From Timema cristinae (Eukaryota > Arthropoda > Insecta > Phasmatodea > Timematidae), in contig JBCFYV010000024.1 of assembly GCA_039000515.1 (NCBI GenBank), forward strand, positions 38,242,035-38,306,034: a stretch of 64,000 nt of DNA, written 5' to 3'. The notes under the pieces were generated by a model. It had not been told where the DNA came from and did not search any database. It saw only the letters and a list, made by a program, of their open reading frames with translations. Shown one piece after another: positions 1-10,327 of the stretch (position 1 is the stretch's first letter; the number at the start of each line of letters is the position of its first letter). A program made the translations under genes and the position numbers.

Positions 1-416
1 TTTCTTTTAAAGTTCATGGGAAGGATCGAGATAAAATTATGTTCCATATATTTATGAATACAGATTCATTAGAACTATTTTTAAGTGTAATTGATTTGTT
101 CTTTTGGTTTTAATTAAAATATTTCATCCACTTAGTTTACGTATATTCTGGAAAGAATACACAAATTTTTCACAATCTTCTTACTTCATAAAATTTCTGC
201 ATTTAATTGCACTATTGTTGGAAAGATGAGAAAGATTTATATAAAAATAAGTGTGCCTTCGTTTGCAAAGTGAAGAGTTCTATATCATTTATGTAACACA
301 TGGCCGGGAATCAATCCCAAACCTTCAATACAATAGAAATACAGATATAATTAGCTTAACATTTTAGTCCACTGATGTAACGATAAATCAACATTTTACT
401 TTCTTAAAATATATTA
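1..416. other. AT-rich sequence with a weak tRNA-like scrap
   Basis: No gene is seen. About 298-375 on the minus strand reads like a decayed tRNA-derived head: a B-box-like GGGATTGATTCC is followed by CGGCCATGT, as in the minus-strand repeat near 53400. The rest is unique AT-rich DNA. Confidence 0.3.
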
Positions 417-425
417 TATAATTAG

Positions 426-427
<2 letters not shown>

Positions 428-458
<31 letters not shown>

Positions 459-723
459 GCACCGCGTCTTACTACCCGTTCGGGTTATACGCACTTACGC
501 TAATGTGTAATGGTAGGGTGATAGTGAGATGAAATGGAGGACCTACAGTGTAACGTGGAATCCGAACCACGGTGGAGACCTGGCATTCCTCACATTCACA
601 AGATGTCTTGTCAGAGGTGTAGGAAGGGTTTGGTAATCAGATAAATCTTTGCCGGGAACGGGGATTGAACCCCGGCCGCCAGCATAGAAGTCTGACACCT
701 TACCCCTAGACCACCAGGTCACC
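428..723 (-). mobile_element. SINE family A, full length
   Basis: This is a full tRNA-derived SINE on the minus strand. Read in its own sense it has a head with an A box (TGGTCTAGGGG) and a B box (GGTTCAATCC), resembling a Glu/Asp-type tRNA. A body with the motif GACAAGACATCTTGTGAATG follows, then the shared tail CCCGAACGGGTAGTAAG and an (AAT)n run that appears here as (ATT)n. An 11-bp target-site duplication, TATAATTAGTT, lies at 417-427 and 724-734 and fixes both edges. RNA polymerase III would have driven the source copy; LINE machinery in trans is inferred for the insertion. Confidence 0.93.
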
Positions 724-734
724 TATAATTAGTT

Positions 735-3612
735 ATTTTTTATGTCTTAGGTTTTTGACAATTTTATTGAGATAGTGGAGAATTGTATAATCATGTCGTG
801 TTTGATAGTTTGCTCACAGATTTTTATTTTTGGTTGTATCTAGTCACGCTGTTTTTATCCAACCGGTTGTATAGCGACAAAGGTTTCTGTTGAAATAACG
901 TAACTTAGAACACATATTTCAAAAGGGATACAAATATTTAAATTAATATTTAAAACTGGTTTTAGATTTTTAGTAATTTTCTTAAGGATATCATTTTTAC
1001 TATAGTTATTAATATAAGATCAATTACTTTTATAATAGTTTTGGTATTTTATTTAACCTTTTTCTTTAATTATTATTTGTTGTAATATTTTACAAAAATA
1101 TTTTTGAAATTATAATAGACCAATAACCTGAATATTTATTATTTGATGAAGTAATACAACTCCAAATTGATGTTAAAATCATTTTTAGTACTGGTAAATA
1201 TTTTTTTCAAATATTTAGGTCCTCTTCTAAGACATCTTTTGGCTGAATATTACTTTGTACCTATCATTAAAATTGCAAGTTTGTAAATCCAGCCTAATGA
1301 TGTCTCTACAAGAAGAGTCATAACAAGATTTTTTTTTATAAAATAAGGAGAAGACAAGAGCATGACATGAACGATATCTCGTTATAATATTTTTTTAAAG
1401 ATATAATACTAGAAATCGTTAGATTCTTGCAAACTTTGACGTGGAATTCAATGCCAAAAAGTTAAAAACATTGCCATACAGTTATAAAATTTAGAATTAA
1501 ATTAAATAAATAATAATATTACATTATAAACTAATTACTTGAACATGTCTATAGGACATATACAGGACTGTATAAAGCCAAAATTTCACATTAAACCGCT
1601 ACTATTGGGCACCAATTAATGTTGAAATTATTTTTAGAAAATTTTGGTTTATTGATTTAATATTGATAACATTTTGTAATTTTTTTTTTATTAATAATTT
1701 TTATCAACTATATATTGAGCTGTAAACGCTATGGAATGTTATTTTTTATCAAGTGAAATTAATAGCACGAATAAAAACTTCAAATTACTTCTCTTAGTAA
1801 GATCATAATGAAACTTTTTAAGATGTAAAAACCAAAGTCTTAAAATATATTATATTACATTTATAATAGTATAACATTTTTTTTAAGTAAACAATATATT
1901 CTCACAGTTTCAAATTAGCTAATCATTTGATTAAAAAAATGAGTTTATTATTCTTTCACAAAATGCTTATATACTGGTGTGGCTTACTCTCTCTCGACCC
2001 CTCGGAAAGAGTAGTGTTGTGATCTTAAACAAATATAACTCAAGATCTTGATAATGAATGTCGACGTTTCATGATCCCCTGTAAACCAAATAAATTGTCT
2101 ATCTCGATCTAGAGGTGAAACCATCTTAACGATCGATCTAATTTTTTTTTTATCTATTTTGTATCCGAGAAATATTTGAAATAAAATATATAACCCATTA
2201 ATTAAGGGTAATTAACATAAGAACAAAAATAAAGATTTTTGATTTTCTCGAAATCCATTCAAACAATTTTGGTTAACGCATTGAATATTATTTACTGTTT
2301 AGTAAAACAAACAACATGGCAGTCGTCATTTTCACATTAAAATTATTTTGAGGATAATTTACATAAGAGTATGTTCCCATAATTGATCATATATTCTAAA
2401 CTATTTGATACACTAATGAAATTATCATTGTAAGGTCATACTATTTTTATTAAACATATTTATTGGACATACATATTAATAAAACCAATATTTAATAGAT
2501 GTAAGCAAACCTTTATATTTTTTATGGGTGTCTTTGGAGTGTGTAATTTATTTTTCCCAAGCACTTTGTGCACTTTGTTAAAACAGGAACCTCTACGTCC
2601 ACCAATCTTCTATTTTATTAATCTTCCTGTGACAGTGTATATTATTTTATTCATCCTCTTTCCTAGATTGTTTTGCAAAAGTGTATATATTTAGTCTATC
2701 ACATCTTACAAGTTTTTAGTAAAGTCTCTATTTTAAGACAAAAAAGAAAGAAAGTCTGCTCGGTGCATGATACCACTTATTTTTATACTTTAAGATTACA
2801 ATATTAAATTGGTTTTGGATAAAACCTCTTTGCTAGTTTTGATTTGTTTAAAATTATATTTTCTTACTTTTAATTTGTAGGCGAGTTTGAAAGGAAATCT
2901 TTATATTTACTATTTCCATTATCATAAAAATACACTTTAATAAGTATTTACTTAAAACATTTATTTGAACACGATCTAATTAAGCACTAAAAAAATAAAT
3001 TAATTATTTAATTTTAAATAAATATATTAAATTAAATAAAGACACATCTATTATCTTAAAATAATTACATATTCATAAAGAAAGAGTTATAATTCCTAAA
3101 GGATATTAACTTCATCTAAAACAAAGATGTTTCCTACATTGTGTATATTACAAGTCTACTACCATCTCCTTTGTATGTGTGCAAGCTCTCTCTGTGTGGT
3201 TTGGTGAAAAGCCGAAATTTATACACACCCGAGTCCAATAAGCTTTTAAGGTGAGGTTGGCATAGTGCTAGCCTGAAGGGATACTATCAGATATCTACTC
3301 CTGATTTACAATTTCTATCCATGGCTCCAGAAATTAACAGGGGTGAACAGGACTTGAATTCTATAAGGAGGTATATTAAGGTCAAACTATTTTATTTGTA
3401 TCGCATTTTAATAAATAAGTTCTATTAACTTTTACGTACGAGTACAAATTGCAAATACACAAATACATTATAGACGACATCGAAAAGCTAAAACATTTAA
3501 ATTAATTATCTAATTCCATATTTAAGTATTATTGATATTATTAAACAACATTTAAATATTAGTGTTATATATAATATTTGGCTGAATAATAATAAAACAT
3601 AAAACCATCCTT
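735..3612. other. Unique AT-rich stretch, no gene seen
   Basis: No open reading frame of note, RNA gene or clear repeat is visible. Homopolymer T and A runs are common. A weak tRNA-like string near 3250-3300 (TAGTGCTAGCCT) could be a very old family D head, but I cannot support it. Confidence 0.4.
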
Positions 3613-3815
3613 TTCATTGGCCGAATGGTCTAAGGCGTCACAATAGTCAAACTGGCCTGCTGATGACGTTGGAATTGGATCTTGAAACCTGAAAGTATTT
3701 TTCTTATATGGTTTCCTACTATCCTTCCAAGCAAATGCTTCCTTCCCAATTCCTACCCCATAGCGTAATTATATCATATGTGTACAACCCAACAGGAGTA
3801 AGACCCGATGATTAA
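3613..3815 (+). mobile_element. SINE family C, degraded
   Basis: The head GGCCGAATGGTCTAAGGCG resembles a Leu/Ser-type tRNA A-box region. The body carries the B/C motifs (GGTTTCCTACT, then TTCCCAATTCCTA and TAGCGTAATTAT). The shared tail is reduced to AACCCAACAGGAGTAAGAC. No target duplication is evident, which fits an old copy. Confidence 0.75.
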
Positions 3816-6129
3816 ATGAAAGCTGAAATCGTTAAATAACTTTTTATTCTCCGTGTCTTTTTACTCTTTCAGGTAGTCCAAGTTTTGTCACATGTATCGA
3901 ATAGGAAATAAGGAGGCCAAATTTTGAGGAATTATACCTGAACTTTGGTGAAGTGATGGATAAAAAATTTTTTCTGTAAAAAAATCAGTACACCCACCTG
4001 GGTCTTGAGCATTCATCTCTCATTCATAAAAACTATATTAAACAAGCTTAATGGTTATTCCGCGTTCTCACCAATTGAGTTTTAGAACCATCATGAAAAC
4101 TCAGGTTTTCCACGTACTTCGAAAACACAAGTTATTTTGAAAAATATAGTTAAGTTACTAGATTATTTGTTAATTTGGGACATTTTAACTGAAAGATTAA
4201 AATATTAGGTCTTTAGCTGGAGGGAAAATTGAACTGAAGAATTAAGCACATTGATGCATTCATCTCTTAATACCCACTAAACCAGGGTAGTTAAGTGACA
4301 GAAGATAATATATTTCCCCATCAATCTTAAATCATCCTTTTTTAAACATAAGTTACATTACTTCGTACTTATCAGTATGATAAAAAAATATTTCTCTTTT
4401 CTACAATCCAAGCTGCCTGGAAAAATGGGAATTTCTTCCGGGAAACCTACAAAACATAGATAATTCGGTAGTAGCAACCCTAAAACTTTATTGTGCATTT
4501 TTTATAAAGTGAAAGGTGTATAAATATTTTTTTAGAAATTATACTTCTAATATCAACACAGTTTTAATTATCTACAACTATTTGTTTTGTATTTATATAT
4601 AGTAATACTTGATAAAACTTTTAATTCATTCCTTTTCACAAGATAATATAAATAGGGGAAAAAAATTTTTATTCAAAATATTTTTTAAAGTAAACGTGAT
4701 TGTAACACAAAGAGAAGAATAAAAAAGACACGATTATGTGACTCTCCTTTTACTGTCGTTGTAAAGTAAGAAAATTGATTGAAAGAACAAAAGCTGCCCA
4801 ACCCCTGTTCATACATCCCTCCGACACTTTCATTCACCCCCTCTCAAACCCCCTCTTACCTCTATGCCACCTAGAACACCGAGGGGAGGAAACCCTGGAT
4901 GAAGTGTGTTGGTCGCCACTGTCCCTTCCGATCTAATTTGAATTCAATCTCTCCAGCCAGCAAACTCCAGAGAGTTTTTGAGATTTACAATCCCCCGTGC
5001 ACACCCGTTCCTCACCCCTTTATCACTCGCTATCTAGCTCACTCTCACCCAGGTTGGATGTCCTTCCCTTGTTTTCCTCTCCACCCCTCTTGGAAAACAA
5101 CCCCGCCCCCAGACACTTGGTGACACTACTTTTACTTTTATTTTGTTTTCAGGTTTAACAAGAACATTCGATGTCATATGGGCTAAAAATAGATTATTAT
5201 TTTGTTTTATTTGATGGATAAATCGTATGTGGTGTTCACAGAGATTATTTAACAACAGGGTATAATCTACATCATCAATTGAAAACCAATCACTTTTAAA
5301 TGTTCATATGCAAGCATTAAGTTACCTTCTTTAAGGATTGACGTTCATAAGAATAATATATTTCAGTTTAATAATTTATAAAATCTAATTTATTTATATG
5401 GTCTTCAAAGCATTCTTCTACTTTATAAGTAAACAAACCTATTGCACTACAGATAAAAGAGAATCATAATGTAATTCGTAAAGATAAGACAGTTGTCTTT
5501 CAGGTTAAATGGAGTGTACGAAACATGTACAACTATATTATACAAATAAATTATACTAGCGGTCTTTGCAGAGACGGCTCCAGAATATTGCACTAAGATA
5601 TATTTTCTTTTAATCTGGAGAAGTTATAATAATAAGTCCTCACTCGACATTCTGGTCAAAAGTTTATACATCAAAACCTATCAACTTTATAGAACTTTTA
5701 GCTTTCTGTGTTTAATTTAGTCAAAACATATATTTTTGCCCTACACTAATGTATGTTAACTTAGCTCAGTTCTGAAAAATAGAGGAACCGCCGATGTATA
5801 AATTGTAAATGTATAATAAATAATTTTGTATTGTTGATGTGTTAAAGTTCAAGCTCACCATTGAGGAACATTCTTAGTATACGAAAAAAAACACTTTGCA
5901 TCTATGATTAATCTACCACGATCTAGTAAGTATAATGACAGTCTCGGGCCAATATATCACCCCAGCAGGTGTGTGTGTATGTGTATACACAAATAAATAT
6001 ATTTACATTTTGTGTATATATATATATTTATATTAAAAATAAAAGTTATAAAAATATTTCAAAATGAGGTATAAATATCGAGTATAAATAAATGTACAGT
6101 GTATAAGGGATAACCAGACAAATATTTCA
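3816..6129. other. AT-rich stretch with a C-rich island
   Basis: No gene is supported. Positions 4795-5125 form a pyrimidine-rich island with many CCC and CCCC runs on the plus strand, standing out from the AT-rich surroundings. It holds a 74-codon open frame that is proline-rich only because of the base composition. GT and TA microsatellites lie near 5970-6032. Confidence 0.4.
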
Positions 6130-6392
6130 ACATGATTAAGTTGGGTTCGGCCTTGCTACGAGACGTCAAAGTTGGCGCTGTATGCACCTGGGAGATAGGC
6201 AACTCATCAATCTTCAGCACCAAGCAAGTGGAGTGTTGTGAATCGCCTAACAATAATTATCCACATGGAATTTATGATTGTTTGAGTAGCATGGTGCAGG
6301 TGTTGCCTACCCCCTAGGTGTATACAGCAACCACTTCGATGTCTCATAGCGACGCCATTCGGTGCCACCAAACCAAAGTTCTTACGTGGAGA
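6130..6392. mobile_element. Foldback (MITE-like) element
   Basis: The left arm, about 6132-6225, is the imperfect inverse of the right arm, about 6290-6392. Paired motifs include GCTACGAGACGTC with GCTATGAGACATC, GCTGTATGCACCTGG with GCTGTATACACCTAG, and a shared TAGGCAAC. The short open frames on both strands here come from the inverted repeat. Outer edges and target duplication are unclear, so the superfamily is unknown. Confidence 0.65.
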
Positions 6393-6696
6393 TATTGTAT
6401 TTTCACCCACTTAGATCTCTATATAAATTTTACTTAGATATATGAATAACCTGGTATAAAATATATACATATATGGAAATATGTTTTTCAAATAGGTTCT
6501 CCCTTCATAACTATAACAGTAGTAGATTCTCTATTTGATTGGATCAAAGTCAGTTCAAATTTGTCCATGATAAATATACTTAAACATTTGAATTTATATT
6601 GAAAATTTTATATTCTAGCTTTAATTTAAATTAAAGTGCTTATTGGTGTTATTCCTTATTATATCCATTTTATTATTTCACTTAAAATCCCACCAA

Positions 6697-6960
6697 TCTT
6701 GTTGGCGTAGTTAGCTAGAGCGCTAGTTTCGTGTTGGGCTAGACTGCCGAGGATAGGAAGATCAAGGTTTGAATCTCGATTGGGTGAGCTAGGGGTGGGT
6801 TTTCCTAAATGTTTTTCCACCCCTCCCTTTATGAAAATTCGGGTTTACTTCCTCTAAATGCAACCTTCCCAATTTCTAATCCATTATTGTAATTAATATC
6901 TACTTGAGCGTATAACCTGAACGGTTATTAAGACGTGGTGCTAAATGAATGAATTAATTG
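6697..6960 (+). mobile_element. SINE family B
   Basis: The tRNA-like head GGCGTAGTTAGCTAGAGCGC has an A box, and a B box (GGTTTGAATCTC) follows. The body has the family motifs TTTTCCACCCCTCCC, CGGGTTTACTTCCTCTAAATG and AACCTTCCCAATT. The shared tail reads CCTGAACGGTTATTAAGACG with GCTAAATG after it. A target duplication, ACTTAAAATCC, lies at 6680-6690 and 6961-6971, so a few bases before the head may be degraded 5' end. Confidence 0.88.
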
Positions 6961-6971
6961 ACTTAAAATCC

Positions 6972-9016
6972 TCCTAATGAAAAAAAGGCACATGGGTAGT
7001 GGACGCCGTTTCTATATGCATATATATCTTATTTGGATGGAAAATATTCAAACGGCTCTGTTTTTAATAATGGCCACATCCTTATGCTTGTATATGCGTA
7101 TATATTAGTTCAGGGATAAAAGTAGTTCAACTGATCTGATTTTGGTTTGTGACCCAATATTTCTACCAAATGTATTTTATTCTGTTCTAGTGTTTTTTAA
7201 ACCACTTAACTAAGACCATTTGTTTTAAAAATGCTATTCAAATGACCATTATATGTTAACTTTATTTTAGTAAACATTCAACACCTAAATCAATATTTGT
7301 ATTAATGGAAAGAAAAATACATTAACTCTCTGACCTTACTTACAGGACAGCTATGAAATTTACTTAAGAAACATGATTGAATTACTATAGAAAAATTAAA
7401 TATCAATTAAATTTGATTTCATAATAACTTTCAAAGTAGATGTATTCTTAAATCAACCAACAGTAAATATTAATTTAAATTTTGAACTTTTGGAAACATA
7501 AAAATAACTTGTTGGTACACTTTCAAATATTTCATATGAGCGCTTTATTTTGACAAGAAGTTCAACTTATCTAAATAGGCTTGAGGGTGAAACGTAACGA
7601 TAGGGTGTATTTTAGCAACGGTAAACAGAGTTGAAATATGCTTTTGGTGGATATCAAAGGATGGGAGATATGTCTTTGGAAGAGATTTTATAATGAGATA
7701 CTTACGATATGAGTAACATATTAACTGTCATCATATACAGTGAAAGTTTGGATTTCTAACGTCATGGCTTTCCTCCTCCCCCCCATTCCACCCTTACCCC
7801 TCACCCCCGTTTCATCAACTGCTCTTCCCAATTCCGAGTAAAATGTCTGATATTTTTATTTTCCTCTTTATTTTTAGTTTACATCAATTTGCATTTACTT
7901 TGAAGACCTGCAAAACCTTCACACTGCCTATTACTTTGTTTTATGGGAAGCTAAATATTTTTTTTACGAAAGATAGCACTTTTCATTACTGGCATGTACA
8001 GTAATGGGAATGAGGTAATAATACGATATGAATAAACATTATTCTCTTTGACCGTGTGATGATGAATGTCAACGAGCATTCTACAAAGGAAGATCAGTTG
8101 AGTAATTAATTTAAATTGAACTTTGATAAATTAAATGATCTAATTTCTATATCAAGTTTCTTTGTTCTTACATAAAAAATATAATTGAAAACATGAAGCA
8201 CCAAATTTAAAGGATAATTTATATTTTTTTAAACCAATTTGTTCAATATATCTTTTATTAAAAATTAACCTTTCAAATATAGACTAACACATATTTCAAA
8301 GTGATCACATACTTCTTAATATCTAGATACCCAAATATTTAAATTGTTTAGTACTCACCTGTAAAATTCAGAAAGCACATTTCTAGTATTTTTTGTTCAA
8401 TTTGGAAAATTATTACAGTATATTCAGAAATCTTTATGTTCTTTTTGAATTCCCCTAAACCAAGTAAAATACTATCAGCCACTTCTTATTAAATAAATGT
8501 TATATTTGTATCTTTTAGCTAGAAAAATCTAATATGTATTTAAGGGGAAACATACGGTAAAATTAAGATAAGATAATTGGTTCAAAAGCACTAGAAGCCT
8601 AATTGCACGTACCACAGTTTGAAAACCGCTTCTGTAGACATTTTACTAAGCCTTTCCTATCTTGGGTGTATTGCACTAAGCCTGGAAACAACTAGGCTGA
8701 TTGAGCGAAGAAAGGTGCATTTCATTAATAGCCTAAAGCTGTGTGGGCTAATTGTAATAGGCCTAAAAATTATCAGGCTGATAAGCAAATATATTATTTT
8801 CCAACTAGCCTGGCTAATTGTAAATTGACAGTGCCTTTTGCAATAAGCCGGATTTTCCAATTCGCTTACGACATTTATATACATACAGAATGTTAGGAAA
8901 TTCATAGCCCAAACTTCACATATAGATTGTTCGCACCAAAAGTAATACCAAATCCCTCTACACCACCTCATCGACAACTATACTAATACCACTAAATTGT
9001 GTTCAGAGTTTCAGCA
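6972..9016. other. AT-rich stretch; C-rich tract and GCCT/AGGC cluster
   Basis: No gene is supported. A plus-strand C-rich tract lies at 7768-7830. Positions 8640-8860 hold a run of GCCT and AGGC words at roughly 30-bp steps (see findings). Open frames of 69 and 106 codons overlap this cluster on opposite strands and are judged incidental. Confidence 0.35.
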
Positions 9017-9311
9017 TATAGCACCGGGAGAGCAAAGCTGCTCAAGCATGCGTGTGTAACAAGTTGCATGGAAGTTAGGCGCGTTGCAATGTACATGTAA
9101 TGACGGCAAGCACGTTCTGCGATGTAGCAGCGTTAACGATGAGCCTCAGAACCTATTTGAATTTATAGGTAGACTGGTGTGTTATTTACTATAGTGTGGT
9201 ATGTTCTGCTGCAGTTCTCCAAGATGTCAGGGTGTGTAGTGCCGTGCGCCTAGCTCATATGCACCTTGTTGTACATGCATGCTCTGACAGATTTGCTCTC
9301 CCAGTGCTGTA
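9017..9311. mobile_element. MITE-like element with ~90-bp imperfect TIRs
   Basis: The left arm starts TATAGCACCGGGAGAGCAAA. The right arm, read on the minus strand, starts TACAGCACTGGGAGAGCAAA. Similarity continues through GCATGC, AACAAG.TGCAT and TTAGGCGC / CTAGGCGC for about 90 bp. A TA at each edge fits a TA target duplication, as in Tc1/mariner-type elements. There is no transposase frame. The edges are set by where the two arms stop matching. Confidence 0.75.
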
Positions 9312-9548
9312 CGCCAAAAATGTGAACACAATTTAAGGGTTTTAGCATAGTTTTCCAAACGTAAGTGTATAGGGATTTTGTATTGTTTTGGTTCAAACAA
9401 AATATATGTGCAGTTTGGCTTATGAGTTTCTGAACACCGTGTGTGTGTGTATATATATAAAAAAGAAAAAATTTCCTTATGCATTAGTTCTAACGAAGAT
9501 CATTCAAATTAAAAACTTCATAGTGATTGTGTGTGTGTGTAGTTGTGA

Positions 9549-9580
<32 letters not shown>

Positions 9581-9831
9581 ATAATATATACATATAACTT
9601 AGAAATTTTTCTTTTTTTCTAAATTTAATCATGTTCTTACGCAAAATATTAAATTTGTTGAATGGATAACCAATCAGATAATACATTTCTCATCCTTATT
9701 TTTTCAGTTAAGTTCAATGGTAAGTCTAGATTTCCTTCCATGTTGAATGTTTGTTTATAAACCAATACAAACATTTTGAGATTATTGGAAATTAGAATAA
9801 GTCAGTGGTTGGTTAAAGTTAATAAAGGCTA
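9312..9831. repeat. GT and TA microsatellites in AT-rich DNA
   Basis: A GT run at about 9438-9450, a second at 9528-9540 and a TA run at 9555-9581 are visible. The overlapping lysine/isoleucine-rich open frames are low-complexity by-products. Otherwise nothing is seen. Confidence 0.7.
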
Positions 9832-9840
9832 TTCTTTGTA

Positions 9841-9894
9841 GTGCGTATAACCCGAACGGGTAGTAAGACGCGGTGCTAATAATAATAATAATAT
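9841..9894 (+). mobile_element. Tail-only SINE insertion (54 bp)
   Basis: Only the shared SINE 3' domain is present: CCCGAACGGGTAGTAAGACG, then GCTAAT and an AAT run. A 9-bp duplication, TTCTTTGTA, flanks it at 9832-9840 and 9895-9903. This looks like a complete integration event that copied only the last ~54 bases of a SINE. The family (A or B/C) cannot be told from the tail. Confidence 0.88.
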
Positions 9895-10053
9895 TTCTTT
9901 GTACACTTATTTTATTAGGTTAGTCTGGTCAAGTGGCGCTTCAGTAGATCTATATTGATTGAATTGTCGTACGATAGACAGACAGACAATCTGAAGACCA
10001 GACACGTAACTTATAGACATAATACATTTTTTGTAGATGTTTGCTAGTGATTT

Positions 10054-10315
10054 AATAATAATAATATTTAGCACCGCGTATGACTACCCGTTCGGGTTAT
10101 ACGCTTTTAAGTACTAATTACGTTTATGGATTTAGGAATTGGGAAGGTTGAATCAGAGGAAGTGAACCCACATTTGCGTGGAGGGAGAGTGGAAAACCAT
10201 TCGAGGAAAAACCACCCCCAGTTCACCCGACCGAGATTCGAACCTCGATCTCCCCGTCCTCAGCAGTCGAGCTCAACACGACAAGCGCGTTAGCCAACTA
10301 CGCCACCGAGGCGGG
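10054..10315 (-). mobile_element. SINE family B, full length
   Basis: This is a near-complete minus-strand copy. In its own sense it has CCGCCTCGGTGGCGTAGTTG, a B box (GGTTCGAATCTCGG), then a body with GGTTCACTTCCTC and CCTTCCCAATTCC, and the tail CCCGAACGGGTAGT. An imperfect target duplication, TGCTAGTGATTT (10042-10053) and TGCTTGTGATTT (10316-10327), supports the edges. It is one of the best-preserved family B copies here. Confidence 0.9.
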
Positions 10316-10327
10316 TGCTTGTGATTT

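Noticed and set aside
5937..5980. GT-rich tract as a possible Z-DNA regulatory site
   Set aside because: Simple repeats of this kind are everywhere in the window and no gene context supports a role.
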